DNA of 64,000 bases from Gerris lacustris (taxonomy: Eukaryota > Arthropoda > Insecta > Hemiptera > Gerridae), in assembly GCA_951217055.1 (NCBI GenBank), contig OX578277.1:66372388-66436387 (forward strand), read 5' to 3'. The notes beneath the pieces are model-generated. The model worked only from the letters and a program-made list of their open reading frames with translations, searched no databases and was not told the DNA's origin. Position numbers and translations under genes: made by a program. Shown one piece after another: positions 21,611 through 34,160 of this stretch (its first letter is position 1; each line of letters starts with the position of its first letter).

Positions 21611-21957
21611 CATGCAGGATATAGGAGAATGTACTCCAAAACGGGATAGCTAGTGTTTTATTTAAATTTGGTGTTTAATTTTCTCTATTTTTATTACACA
21701 CAATTAAAATAGCTTTACTGTATGCACTTTAGTTGCTTTAGTCTTGCACTTTAGTTGTGTTTTTATACACATTTTCGGTAAAAGAAGTCAAACATTTGGG
21801 TAAATAAATTAACATCACGTAACACTATATATTTGTTTGAAATATGAAACAAAATTGATAGGAACAACGAATAAACATGGAACATTAGAAAAAGTTAGAA
21901 TGATTTAAAAAAAAGAAAATCTTCACTGGAAGTTATGATTCATTTTAAAAGCTAAAA

Positions 21958-22441
21958 TTACATTTTTAAAAAGAAAATAAAAATCATTTTATCAACAGGA
22001 AAAAGCTCCAAGGAAGGCTGTCTATTTCCACATAGAACAAAAATAACATAAAAAAGAGTCATCTTTTTCATCTGCTCCGGCGCAAGCTTTGTGAGTCCAA
22101 CCTTGGCAACTCGAGCACTGTATCCAGCCTTCTCAGGATTTTGGTTCAAGATGGAGGTCGGGTAAAACGGGATCCAACGAAACTCTCTCCTGTTTTCGGC
22201 ATCAACAAAGTGTCTTGCCCGACTGTGATGTTTTTCAAAACAAACATGGCTGATGCCTGAACTGAAACTCGCTAGCTTTAGTTTTACGCACCAAATGTTC
22301 GTTAAAAACCATACAATAAATATAATACTTACCGGAATTGCATCCTCTGAAGAACAAGACCGATGAGAGTATTTGTGAAGCACAAAAAAGGCTGATGCTT
22401 GAAAAAATCTTGACTAAAAACTTTCTAAAATTCTCTTTCAA
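21958..22441 (-). CDS. Unrecognised conserved ORF, copy 2b (frame open)
   Basis: Same two-exon structure as 3579-4062 with the GTAAGT donor kept. Codon GGA (not TGA) is present in the EKAGYSAR stretch. It differs from copy 1 by a few residues only (for example SLELFPVDKM). Function unknown; the same caveats apply. Confidence 0.35.
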
Positions 22442-22443
22442 AT

Positions 22444-25400
22444 TTAGTATAATGTCATCTCCAGTAAAGGTGTAGAAAAGATGCGTTGATTAAAAACATT
22501 ATGAGACGTTTTAAATTTATTATAATTTACTCTTACAACGTTATTTATTTTTATTCGTAAATGTATTTGTTGTCTAAGTGTAATTAAGTTTTGTGATAGT
22601 GTTAGATCTAATTTAATTTTTAAATTGTAATGACCCCCAATTTTGACTCTCTCCATTGGAGACAGAATTTTAAATTGTGTTAGAGATTACAGGCTGGATT
22701 TCAATTGAAAGAAAGTTTGTAACGACTGAAGATGTTAAAAAATGTATACAGATTTTATTTATAAGAAAAAAATTAAAAAATCAATTCATTTATGGTTCTA
22801 TAACTTTTTAAAGAACCAAGCTTAAACTTATCTGACTTCAGGAAACTTGCTCATTTACTAACTTTTCGATTAATATTAATATAATAACCTATTTCTAAGG
22901 CGGAATTTTAAGTCAACTTGGCTGAAAGTAAAAAATAAACATGTTTATTTGTTGTTATTATTTACTTATAGGTGAGTAGATACTACAGCAGAGTTAAAGA
23001 GCTATTCATAAATATATGCTTCTGGTAAGATTACAGCTAAATCTGTAAGTGGTCATAATATGAAAATTCTCGTAATCAAAAAGATTCTTTTGTTGGTAGT
23101 AAAGGTGTTTTGAATCTTCACAAATTAAAACATACTGTGCCATTAAAGCACAGCTACATTGAGGAACTAATATAACTTCTGCGCCGTGTTAGAAACATAA
23201 ATTTTGTATATTAGTTAAAATAATCTTAAGCCATAAATATAAATGATAAATGCACTGGATTTGATAAGTGGAAGTAAAGTTATTTTTTTACTGTACTCGG
23301 TATTGTCTATTTAAATAAATATGGAACCACCTAAACATAGAACCAGACATTTCTATATCTCAGAATGCTTTAATTTATGATACATATAAATTAAAAAAAA
23401 CATACTTGTATATACTATATGTAAGTAAATATTAAATAAGTTATAGATATAATGCGTGATGCAATATAAGTGGTGGGCAAATAATATCTCTATGTCTACC
23501 TCTAAGGGTCAGTTAGACCTAAGGCGGAACTGGATGTCAATGGAAGTATTAGCGGTTACAGGTGATCAACTTTTTCTTAGGCATTAACTTTTCAATAAGA
23601 TTATGTCGGAAAGTATTTGCAAAGGAAGGATTACTTAGAAGTAAAATTCCCTGGGTTTATGGAGCAGAGTAGGTTAATATTACTTTATACAAAGGTACCT
23701 GTATTAGAGCCTTGACATTATGAATTCATATTATGTTATATATAACATAACTTATGTTAAAAATAAATTATGTTATAACCTGCCATTACCTTTCTACTTA
23801 CTTATAATAGGTTACAATTGAACCTCATCAACAAGAGAAGGTTATAACTCATAACTCGTGATCGTTGAATTGGTTTACTGAATAGTATGTTATGCGTTAT
23901 TTTTTTAGTATTTATCTGTATAATAGTAATTAATAAATAAATTGAAAAATGTAGTAAATCATTTTTTTCTGTATAAAGGTAACATTTAAGTATTTCTAAG
24001 AAGCAAGAAAAGGGAACTACTTGTTCATTTTCCAAGACTTGGATCGGAAATGAAGAGTGGAGTCAATATTAATTCTTTTAATTTGTACAACCTAAACTTG
24101 TGATAGCAAAAATATTTACAGGTACCTGAAAATAACAGGAATCAGTCTGGAAAATATTACATTTTTCATAGAACAATTATTTTGAACTCTGCTCTTAGGC
24201 TAAGACTAAGACTTATAATAACGAATACTAAAGAGGCTGGTCTTTGTTTGAAAAAAGTATTGTGATTCTTGATAATTTAGCTGAATAAGCTTCAATATTC
24301 AATAGGAATAGGACTTATAATTTATTACATTTCTTTAAGAAAAATACTACTCATTACACCCCGTACCCGGAGTATAAAATTAATGTTGTTATAATCACAT
24401 TAATCTTTAAAATCAACAAAACAGCTCACTTAAATTTCATAAAAGCTGCATTATTCCCTTAATTGTTATAAAAAATAAAAATAAATAAAGTACACAATTT
24501 CGTATGGTTGTAAAATTATTTAATTTTCTACCGTTTCTTACATCAGTCAAAATTGTTTTGATTTTTTAACATAAATTACAGTACTCTTTTACATTAATGA
24601 AATTCTTTAGATATATATATTCACGATTTATTACTGAATTCTGGCTAAAGAAAGTTTTTCTTTTCTTTTTCAAGGAGTCTGTGTTCACACTAACGTTTTT
24701 AGTGTTTTTGCAGAACATAAAAATTGGTGAAGTACGAGCTCTCTTTCTCACTATTTTCTTGAAAGGGAGTGAAAAAATTTTTATCAAAAAAATATTTCTT
24801 TTTATTAAAGAAAGAAAAAATAAAATACGGCACTATAATAGGCACATTAGTAAATTACCCCAATGAAAATTTGCTAAAGAAGAAGAAACATAACTTAAAA
24901 CTGATACGGCAAATAAAAACTATTATTATAACCTGTTGTTGAGTTCAACTATAACAAGACTATAACCTTCCGGCGCAAAAATGTTTCGTGGTATTTAGCC
25001 TCTAGTCAAGAACTAGGTATAGACAGATATAGTATCGATAATATAGTATAAATAGATATATGTATGTTTATTGACAACCATGGGGCTATACTTATTCTCT
25101 AATGTCTAAAAGATATTTCTTTCCGAGATTCTTTTTAGTTCCGAGTTACCGAATGTAACGCTTACCGAATATACCGGCTGCTAAATAAACTTTAACTTTT
25201 GCTAAAAATACTTTAATTCCTGTAAAGAATCAAAACAATTTTGAAAGATTAAAAAAACGGGGGAAACAATTAAACCAATTAGACAATAATGGCTTGTAAA
25301 AGTATAAAATCAATAAAGTACGGGGAAATGATGCGAGGAAGCTATGTGCCACACCAATTGCCAGTCTATTTTAAATTAGATTCGAACTTCCTCACTACTG

Positions 25401-25732
25401 AAATTGTTTTATTGTTTTGCTCAAAGACTCAGTTCCATTTGATACTTCTTGCTTAATAAACTTCAAGTAAGGTTGTAACGAAAAGCAAAAAAAAAAAAAA
25501 AAAAATAAGTTTAATAGATATTTATTTAAATTGTTCAAATATATTTACAAAAATAAATGATGAAATTTTATATTATATACACTATCTTACTAATAATATC
25601 ACAGACTAGTTAGGAGTATAGTTAATAATATTGTGATAAGATTAAATAACTTCTTAAATAAATTACAAAATAATTAGTAGAGAAACTAAAGTCATTAACA
25701 AGGTTTCATTAATGTTAATATAATTATGATTT
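22444..25732. other. AT-rich spacer of unit 2b with empty TIR-element site
   Basis: Same order as 4065-10125 of unit 1 but without the 2,749-bp TIR element. The uninterrupted site is at about 25055-25064. There is no gene before the 3' end of Smaug-like copy 3. An A-run is present near 25487, and the GAAGCTATGTGCCAC repeat near 25330. Confidence 0.6.
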
Positions 25733-27646
25733 TCAGCCTGAGCGGTGTTTTGTCAAGCCTCTATTCTTGCTGTTACAGTTGCCTTGAAGTTCCTTGTCAG
25801 ACTGACTTGTAGTTACGCTGTTTAACGGGCCTTTCACAGCTGGACCCCAAAACTGTACAAATCAAAAACGTTTGTTTTCATTAGGAAATAAAAAATTTAA
25901 GAAACAAGTTTGCAAGTTGTGTTATTTAATACACGTATTGTGTTATTATTAAATTGTTTTCTACTTACACAAACACAGTTAACACTGTCGGGCCAAATAA
26001 TAGAAAGGCTTCTTATCTCCAAATCTTCTAATCTAAAAAGCATAAGTACATTGAATCATTACGTAGAAAGGTACAATTAAATGATTACATATTCACTGTG
26101 TTATTTAAATATATTTTCATTGAATATATTCAAGTAAATTTACCTTTGCATGATAGTTTTCCTTTCAGCATAAGAGAAAGCAAGGCAAGTTGAAGCTGAA
26201 GTAAGAAGTTTCTTTATCTCGGACCTTGTACTCTGAATTAGATCCTTCATCCACAAACATTCATCTACAACTGTAACACGATAACAAATATTTACATTAA
26301 TATAATATTCTACTGAGCAGAGAAAATCACTGGAAAAAGTTATTTTAAGCTGATAACTACTGTTATCTAGGTAATTTATATCTACTTACTGTAGTGAATT
26401 GTATCGAGGATTAACTGAGGCAGGTCATTCAGATCTTGTGTCCTCTTAAGAGGAGTTCGGAGCATCTCCATAGTAACAACAATCAGCTCATCTAGTGAAG
26501 CCTCGTTTTGTTTTACCTGTTGACAATAACATCAATGAAATAAGTTTAGTGAAAAAAATAAATAGTGTCATATCATAATTTAAAACTTTATACGGAAACA
26601 ATACAAACCTTAAAAATGACATGTTGAATTTTGTTCTCGCGTTGAGTCAAGTCCAGGACAGATCGGACAATTTTACCCCTGGCTCCTTTAGTAATAGGGC
26701 TTCCTCCCACTGATTGTACGTAATAATCAATATTAGATTCATCCAGAGCAAGCATCTGCTCATAACTCCACCTGCTGAATATGGGCCAGTACTTGTGAAG
26801 CCTCAGGTCCTTCAACCATTTCCAAGTTCCTAAACATGAACAATAAGTACATTTATTTCTAATAACAAACAATAGAAATAAATAAGATTCATTAAAAGTG
26901 TAGAATAAACGAATAATGTGTCAGTATAAGTGTTAATGTAGATTATAATTTATTGGTATATATTTTACCCGCCATGCCAGGAGCAGGCGCCATTTCTAGG
27001 AGAGAAGATCCCCTGTTCAATGAACTAGTTGCACGTAAGGCAGTGACAGCCACATCGTATCTCGATTTCAACGCTTCAGGATAACTAAACAAATATAAAT
27101 AAAAATACAATATAGAAAATCCATATTTAAGTATAATAACTTTGTTAATTAGATTTTCAATGAATACATAATGAACCAAATCTATTTTATTAATCAGCTA
27201 AAGCACTTACCTATATTTAAGAGAAGGTGTGTTGTTAACGATGAGTACCAGTGTAGAAGCCAACGTATGAGCTAGTTTTTGTTCTAGTGACTTCTCTAAG
27301 GCAGTCGTGATGATAGAGGCATAGGCAAGCTTGATTTCTTCATTAAGCAGACTGGATCTAGGCAGGTAATAGACTATTCCAGCAAGAGTTTGGACCACAT
27401 CGTCCTCTTTGTACAACTTTTTTAAGAAACCTGTAAAAAATTGAGATTAAAATAATTTTTTTTTCTAACCATTTAATTTAGCTATATTTCGCTCTTATCT
27501 GGCATCTTTATTTAAAGTTAAACAAGGATATACGTACCGATATCATCAGCTGCAGCTTTGAGTTGTTTAATAGTCTCGCAATGACGTTCCCAAGACCTAA
27601 CTTCTGGAACCATGAAGTAACCATAAAGCAATGTAGAACCAACCAT
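25733..27646 (-). CDS. smg-like: Smaug-like SAM/PHAT RNA-binding protein, copy 3 (complete)
   Basis: Eight exons as in copy 2: 27538-27646 (ATG at 27646), 27211-27430, 26969-27084, 26609-26829, 26390-26516, 26144-26270, 25969-26032, 25733-25852 (TGA at 25733-25735). The frame is intact and predicts 367 residues. Intron 1 is the short 107-base form. Two differences matter: residue 27 is Lys (AAA at 27566-27568) where all other copies have Asp (GAC), and residue 204 at the end of the SAM domain is Arg, as in copy 4 and the fragment at 51.2 kb. Exons 5-8 look identical to copy 2. The LINE inserted in this unit lies about 1 kb upstream of the promoter. Confidence 0.8.
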
Positions 27647-27739
27647 CTTGATATAAATATAACAGATGTGCACAAACAGAGAGGTAATAAAAAATTGGTA
27701 AGAGATGGTAGTTGTTGACTGAGCAAGTAAACTTAGCAA

Positions 27740-27775
27740 TGTCTGAAGTAGAGGTGCAACTGCTGGAGTATATAA
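27740..27775 (-). promoter_or_regulatory. TATA box and initiator of Smaug-like copy 3
   Basis: Minus-strand TATATA (27769-27774) and TCAGACA (27740-27746), spaced as in copies 1 and 2. Confidence 0.5.
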
Positions 27776-28979
27776 GCCCCTTAGGTACCTGGACCTGCCC
27801 CCTCCCCCATATCTTAAACCAATCACATTCCTTCATTGAGCCCCCAACTATTATTAAAACCCTATTTTAAAAAATGTATAATATAATTAAATATCTTCAT
27901 TATTCACTATACTATAGTATTTTTAAAAAAACATATTAATGTTGAAAATGGTTTTATTTAATTGAATAGAAAAATAAATATATCTTATTATTATTATGTT
28001 TAACGCGATGATATTAAAGAGTATGAAAGACTTTGTTTACAGTTAACTCTAATACCCGACATTATACTTAATAATAATTTAAAGAACTGAATATATTTAA
28101 AAGCAGGGGGCGTACTGCTTTTATTAATGTATGCCTATTTTAGAAAAGTATATATATAAATATCCTATATATGACCGCAAAACTTGTTTTATCAATCTGC
28201 TTATGACATATTAAAACAAAAGAGTAGGCCTAAAATATCTGTCATTTTGAGACAAATTTACAACTCAAATGCTTTGTTATCAGTGAGTAGTTCAATTATT
28301 TAATTTATTATTGTAACCATGGAATAAACAATAGTAAAAGTCGATATGAAAGTCAATAAATTTTGTATAAAGAGGGGGGGGGGGGAATAGTAATAATTAA
28401 TTATATATGTAATTTAATTCCTTTAATAGGTAATAAATAGTTCAAAATAATTTAAAAATACAAACAAAAAAAAAATTATTATAAAGCTGAATAAAAAAAA
28501 ATAATTTAAGGAATTGTAATCTCAAAGCTATCTAGAAATTAGTCTAATTTATGTAAATGTAATGTTATTTATTTTTTAGTTTTCTAAGTTTATTGACTAA
28601 TTATGTATTTTTAATGTCAGTTATACGAACTCCATAGAATAGAAATGTACATATTTCATCAAACAATAAATATATATATATATAAATGATTCATATTTTT
28701 TATACATAAAATCCCTATTTATTATATTTATTTATTTAAAGTTGAAAAGGTTCGTAAAAAATATCATTTACGGGTAGAAAAACTGTAAAAGAAGGAAAAG
28801 GAGGAGGACCTATAGCAGCAAGCCGAGCTTGAAAATACTCTGAGTAACTTGCGGCTGCGGACGAAAGGTATAAACTTATATAAAACACTTTTAATCATTG
28901 TTTACATATTTTGACATCTAATTTAAGTCTGAAAAAGTAAGCTAAACTAAGACAAAACAGATTGGTAAAGTCTTTCAAC

Positions 28980-30392
28980 ATGGCCCATTGTGGGCCCTCT
29001 GACCCTGGGGGTCAGTCTGAGTGCCACGCCTTTAATCCTGTTCCAATCTCGTCTAACATGGATATTGAAAATTATAAATGTCAAGAGATGTCAACTGAAA
29101 ATATCAGTAAACAATAAAAAAATAAGAGACCAAGATCTGGGAATCAAATATCTTCCCCCCTAATCATTCCAAAGCCAAAATATACTTTTCTTGTTGTAAA
29201 AAGACCAAATGATGAATCAATGGCCAAAGTTTCACCCTTTGTCATTGACAAACTAATAAATCACGTATCAGGACCTGTCAAGTCGATTAAAAAATTACGC
29301 GATGGAACTTTGCTTGTGCAGACTTTCAGTCCTGAACAAGCGGATAAACTGTTGTTTCTACTTCCTAAGTACAAAACATTTCCAGTCACCGTAGAAGTGC
29401 ACCAAACCCTAAACATTGTAAAAGGAGTGGTGTGGTGTGATGATATCGATGACATACCACTTTCAGAAGTAAAGGAGGAACTTCAATACCAAGGAGTGGA
29501 AGACTTACGACGTATTAATAGAAAACAAGGCAAGGATCTAATCCCTACTCATAATTACATAGTTTCGTTTAACTGTGCCTCTCTACCTCAACAACTAAAG
29601 ATCGGTTACCTCAACGTTCCAGTAAAACCCTACATACCTTTGCCTATGCGTTGTTTTCAATGCTTTAAGTACAACCACTCCAAAGTTAACTGTAGATCAG
29701 GAAAAATGTGCAGTGAATGTGGGGAAGTTGCTCACGAAGAAGCATCTTTACCTTGCTCTAAACCAAAACATTGTCTAAATTGTGGAGGTCAGCACTCGGC
29801 AATCGACAGAAGTTGTCCTCAGTGGAATTTTCAAAAGAAAGTATGTGAGCTCAAAACACTAGAAAAAATAAGTTATATTGAGGCCAAAAGGAAGGCAAGA
29901 GTACTCATGCCCCTTACTACACCTAAGTCTTATTCAAGTCTTTTCTCCGTCTCAAACAGTATTGATTCTGACAAAGCAAACAAAAATAATAACGTAGAAA
30001 GGAAAACTATCACTCAGGACCAAGGAACTCAATGTACAGAATCAGACCTTGAAAATATTCAACAGAAACAAGCTCGTCTTCAAGAATCTAAACCACTTTC
30101 CAATAAACAAAAAGAGCAAATTCCAGGAATGACACATAAGAAAAATAGTCTCACCGAAAAAGTAGAACCCACAAAAGATAGATCGCCTAGTAAAATGAAA
30201 GACTCAAAATTAAACTCCAGCCCCACCCAGTCAGAACATAGAGTAATTCAAATTAATAGCCAGGCGGAACAAGAAATGATGTGGATCAACCAGTGGGACC
30301 CAGATTCTGATGGGGAGCCTACGCATACTGTCTTGGACAGAAAAAATCGATTAAAATCATATAAACCAGAAAGCAAAAGGAAACCGAGATGA
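28980..30392 (+). CDS. LINE ORF1 (gag-like, CCHC knuckles) with one internal stop
   Basis: Nucleic-acid-binding protein of the LINE, expected to coat its RNA in the RNP. The frame opens at ATG 28980 (MAHCGPSDPGG) and runs to the stop at 30392, but codon 46 is TAA (29115-29117) in an A-rich stretch (AATAAAAAAATAAG). The following residues (PKYTFLVVKRPN), which resemble the start of the gag RNA-binding fold, are in the same frame with no ATG until 29220, so the downstream 390-residue ORF alone is probably not the native protein. Cysteine knuckles lie at about 29651-29825 (CFQCFKYNH..NC; CSECGEVAHEE..C; CLNCGGQHSAIDRSC). The lysine- and serine-rich tail is low complexity. The stop may be a single mutation or a suppressed codon. 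Confidence 0.8.
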
Positions 30393-30440
30393 AAGTCAAA
30401 AATAAATAATAATAATAAATAAAATACCTAACTTTTAGAC

Positions 30441-33400
30441 ATGAGTTCAGAACACCAGAAACTTAAGATATGCTCATGGAACTGTAAGGGATATAGAACC
30501 AGAAATGAGGATGTAAGAGTTTTACTAAAGAATGAGAGCCCTCATGTGCTCTTGTTGCAGGAAGCCCATCTCCCTTCTGCATTTTCACTTACAATACCAG
30601 GATTTCATACATTACGCCTTGATCCGAAAAATGGAACCAGACAAGGAGGTTTGGCCATATTAGTAAAATTAGATATTCCTTATCAAGAGCTTTCCATCCA
30701 TTCTGAACTTCAGGTATTAGCTATAAGAATAGGTTCTACATTTCCTGTTACAATATGCAATGTTTATCTGGGGCAAGGTGATCAAGCTACACAAGCAAAA
30801 TTAGACTGTGTCAGTACTCAGCTAAAAACACCATTTCTAATTACGGGAGACTTCAATGCCCACAGTCCCCTATGGGGTTCAACAAAAGCAAATGCGCGAG
30901 GATTAATAGTTGAAAGCTTCATTACTTCCAACCACTTCTTTCTCCATAATAAAGATCAAATGACCTACATGGATAGTAGAACTGGAAAATTTGATTCCAT
31001 GGATTTAATGATAAGTTCATCCTCCTTGTCACCTCTCGCTGAATTCACAGTAGCAGATAGCCTGTATGGAAGCGATCACTACCCGTTGTTCCTCACCCTA
31101 TTTCCAACATCCAATAAATCAGTCAACTACTCTCCACGCTGGTCCTTTAAAAAAGCAGATTGGGATCTTTTCCGGCACCAACTTATTCTCGCAACCCCTT
31201 TTCAGCAACCTATAAGTACCGAGAACACAGAAGCTCTCCTGCAGTACATAATAACATCCTTTTTGTCATCTGCCCAAGAAGCCATTCCACAGGTATGTCA
31301 GAAAAAGGGTCGCCCTCTTGTTCCCTGGTGGAATGATGAGTGTAAAAATGTTCTAAAACTTAGGCGTAAGGCTCTACGCCGCTTTAAGGCTAACTCCACT
31401 AATGAAAACCTAATTAGTTTTAAACGGGCAAGAGCACTTTGTAAGAGAACATTCTCTCACGCTAAACGAAGCTCATGGATTAAGTATATATCATCTATAA
31501 ATGAAAGTACACCAACAAAAGAAATCTGGAGAAAGGTTCGCAATATGGCTGGAAAATATTCAGCCTCCCCCACCCTACAAATAGAACATAAAAATCGGTT
31601 AGTATCAGAACCAAAGGAAGTGGCTGAACTGCTTGCACATCACTTTGCACAGGTAAGTTCAACGAGTTCCTATTCACCAAGTTTCCAGGCAATTAAAATT
31701 GAAGAAGAAAAGAAGGAGCTAAATTTTAACACGCAGAGTTTAGAAGAATACAATAGAGAATTTTCAGAATGGGAACTTGAGACTGCTCTAAAGTCCTTAA
31801 AACCAACTTCTCCTGGACCAGATCAAATCCACAATCTCATGCTAAAAAATTTACCACCTATTTTTCTAAAGCATATTCTAAATTTATATAACACTTTTTG
31901 GAGTACAGACACATACCCTGACAGCTGGCGAGCTGCTACATTGATTGCTATAGCTAAACCTGGCAAGCAGCCACACCTCGTAGATTCTTACAGACCGATA
32001 GCGCTCACTAACACTTTAGGGAAACTCTTTGAGAAGATGGTTAATGCCCGATTACTTTGGACCTTGGAAAAAAAGAAACTCCTATCTCCCTTCCAATCAG
32101 GGTTCCGCAAAAACAGGTCAACCATAGACAACCTGAGTAGACTGGAAGCGTATATCACAGACGGCTTTGTACAAGACAAACTAACGTTAGGGGTGTTCTT
32201 CGACTGCGAAAAGGCGTACGATAAGGTCTGGCGCTATGAAATTCTAAAACAATTATTCAATCTAGGATTCAGAGGGCACCTGCCCCTTTTTATAAAAAAT
32301 TTCCTCTCTGACAGGTCCTTCAGTGTGCGAGTGGGAGGCACACTGTCTAATAAGCATGTCCAAGAAAATGGAGTACCCCAGGGGGCAGTCTTAAGTGTTA
32401 CATTGTTTATATTGGCGCTAACACAAGCAGTCCAATCAGTTCCCTCGTTTGTAGAACCTTTCCTGTTTGTGGATGACATAACCATTGTCTTCAGAGCACA
32501 AACATCAGAGCTAGCAACACCAGTGTTACAGAACTGCATTGACAAACTAAGTGCTTGGGCTTCCTCCACTGGTCTCACATTTTCCACATCTAAAACCAAA
32601 TGTGTTCTTTTCTCCAGGCAAAGAAAATCTAAATTTCAATCTAAATTAAAACTAACATTATACGGAAAAAAAATTCCAGTGGTTGATGAAATTAAGTATT
32701 TAGGGTTAATTTTCGACAAGAAACTTTCTTGGAAATCCCATATCGAATATATCCGTATTAAATGCATGAAAGATCTTAATCTATTGCGACAGATCCAGGC
32801 ATATAAATGGGGAGCGGACAGGGCGTCACTTCTTTATTTATACCGTCAAATCATAAGATCAAAGATTGACTATGGGTGTATAGTTTATGGCAGTTCAAAA
32901 CCAACATGCCTGGTGAGATTGGATGCTGTCCACAATGCAGGTATTCGCTTAGCAACTGGAGCTTTTAAAACCAGCCCCATCGAAAGTCTCCTTGTTGAAG
33001 CTAATGAGCCTTCCCTCTCTGCTAGACGTGACGTGCTTCTCCTCCGATATGGACATCGAATTTTGCAATTCCCGGACAATATGATCTATCCTCTTCTCAA
33101 AAGCACAAAATTTACCCTCCTCTATGAAACAAAAAAATTCAGATCATTGCCATTTTATTTAAGATTTAATAAGCTTCTAAATTTTTATAACTTAACACAG
33201 TTGCCTCAACCCTCCATTTTTCGGCAGCCTGATACCTCTCCATGGGCTGTAAAAAAACCAAAGACAGGTCGGAATGGGAATCGCACCAGAGCTCAAACTG
33301 CACCAGGTGTCTACGCACAAGAACATATATCAATATCCTCCACCCATTACAATATGGCAAAATTTTACACTGACGGATCAAAGAGCCAGCAAGGAAGTGG

Positions 33401-34160
33401 ATGTGCATTCACACATGAATCCATTATGAGACAGTTTTCATGCACGAGGCAAAGTTCGATATGTACCATTGAACTAGAAGGAATATATCAAGCAATATAT
33501 TATGCGGCAGTAGAAGGAATAAGAAGTATCGTTGTCTACTCTGACTCCTTGAGTTCTCTTCAAGCTTTAGGCAAATTGTACAGTGAAAATCAGACAGTCC
33601 TCAAAATCCGACAATGCCTTCATGACAATGGAATCAATGCTCAGTTCTTCTGGGTCGCTGGACACTCAGGAATTCCAGGGAATGAAAACGCCGATCGGTT
33701 GGCACAAACCGCAACAATGGACGGACTTCCAACTCAAACGGCGGTCTACGCTAAAGATTTATATGCTTCTATCAACGCAGCTATAAAGGAGGTGTGGCAA
33801 AAGAACTGGAACTTGTGTAGAGAGAACAAATTGAGGCCAATAAAAACAACAATTTCAAAATGGACGACTGCGCACCGACAAAACAGACATGAAGAAAACA
33901 TTTTATGCCGCCTTCGAATTGGACACACGCGACTGACTCACAGCTATTTATTTTCGAGAGACAAAGAAGTGCCCAAATGTAGACGATGTAATGCAATTCT
34001 GACTGTGGCACATATTCTATGTGACTGCCCAGGTCTTCAAGATCTAAGAGACAAACACCAAGTTCCAACAACAACACAGGAGGCACTATGCGACGACGAA
34101 AAAATAATCGGACGAGTTTTTCTGTATCTAAAAGAAGCGGAAATTTTCCAGGAACTATGA
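30441..34160 (+). CDS. LINE ORF2: endonuclease, reverse transcriptase, RNase H
   Basis: Intact 1,239-residue polyprotein that nicks the target and reverse-transcribes the element RNA. In order: an apurinic-type endonuclease (residues about 8-220; CSWNCKG, LLQEAH, GDFNAHSPLWGS, SDHYPL); reverse transcriptase (about 450-760; SYRPIALTNTLGKLFEK, FDCEKAYDKVW, GVPQGAVLS and the active-site FVDD, a variant of the usual YADD); RNase H (about 975-1105; FYTDGSK, ELEG, VYSDSLSSLQAL, WVAGHSGIPGNENADRLA); and a C-terminal CRRCN...HILCDC cysteine motif. ATG 30441 follows the ORF1 stop by 48 bases. No frameshift or stop is seen, so it could be active if the FVDD form is functional. Confidence 0.93.
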   Translation: MSSEHQKLKICSWNCKGYRTRNEDVRVLLKNESPHVLLLQEAHLPSAFSLTIPGFHTLRLDPKNGTRQGGLAILVKLDIPYQELSIHSELQVLAIRIGSTFPVTICNVYLGQGDQATQAKLDCVSTQLKTPFLITGDFNAHSPLWGSTKANARGLIVESFITSNHFFLHNKDQMTYMDSRTGKFDSMDLMISSSSLSPLAEFTVADSLYGSDHYPLFLTLFPTSNKSVNYSPRWSFKKADWDLFRHQLILATPFQQPISTENTEALLQYIITSFLSSAQEAIPQVCQKKGRPLVPWWNDECKNVLKLRRKALRRFKANSTNENLISFKRARALCKRTFSHAKRSSWIKYISSINESTPTKEIWRKVRNMAGKYSASPTLQIEHKNRLVSEPKEVAELLAHHFAQVSSTSSYSPSFQAIKIEEEKKELNFNTQSLEEYNREFSEWELETALKSLKPTSPGPDQIHNLMLKNLPPIFLKHILNLYNTFWSTDTYPDSWRAATLIAIAKPGKQPHLVDSYRPIALTNTLGKLFEKMVNARLLWTLEKKKLLSPFQSGFRKNRSTIDNLSRLEAYITDGFVQDKLTLGVFFDCEKAYDKVWRYEILKQLFNLGFRGHLPLFIKNFLSDRSFSVRVGGTLSNKHVQENGVPQGAVLSVTLFILALTQAVQSVPSFVEPFLFVDDITIVFRAQTSELATPVLQNCIDKLSAWASSTGLTFSTSKTKCVLFSRQRKSKFQSKLKLTLYGKKIPVVDEIKYLGLIFDKKLSWKSHIEYIRIKCMKDLNLLRQIQAYKWGADRASLLYLYRQIIRSKIDYGCIVYGSSKPTCLVRLDAVHNAGIRLATGAFKTSPIESLLVEANEPSLSARRDVLLLRYGHRILQFPDNMIYPLLKSTKFTLLYETKKFRSLPFYLRFNKLLNFYNLTQLPQPSIFRQPDTSPWAVKKPKTGRNGNRTRAQTAPGVYAQEHISISSTHYNMAKFYTDGSKSQQGSGCAFTHESIMRQFSCTRQSSICTIELEGIYQAIYYAAVEGIRSIVVYSDSLSSLQALGKLYSENQTVLKIRQCLHDNGINAQFFWVAGHSGIPGNENADRLAQTATMDGLPTQTAVYAKDLYASINAAIKEVWQKNWNLCRENKLRPIKTTISKWTTAHRQNRHEENILCRLRIGHTRLTHSYLFSRDKEVPKCRRCNAILTVAHILCDCPGLQDLRDKHQVPTTTQEALCDDEKIIGRVFLYLKEAEIFQEL

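Larger units (their letters stand above)
11181..26787. repeat. Tandem array unit 2 (composite)
   Basis: 15,607 bases. It holds a hAT-like insert (11928-14023), a six-fold repeat array (18747-20695) and two partial copies of the unit's spacer joined at about 17773 (2a on the left, 2b on the right). Removing these gives about 8.4 kb, as in unit 1. 2a carries the ~310-bp segment and the nonsense codon of the conserved ORF; 2b has neither and resembles unit 1. The two halves therefore come from different units. Confidence 0.88.

Noticed and set aside
29261..29455. Minus-strand ORFs inside the LINE (also 31495, 31988, 32234, 32885, 33166, 33781)
   Set aside because: They lie opposite the long LINE ORFs and show no independent features.
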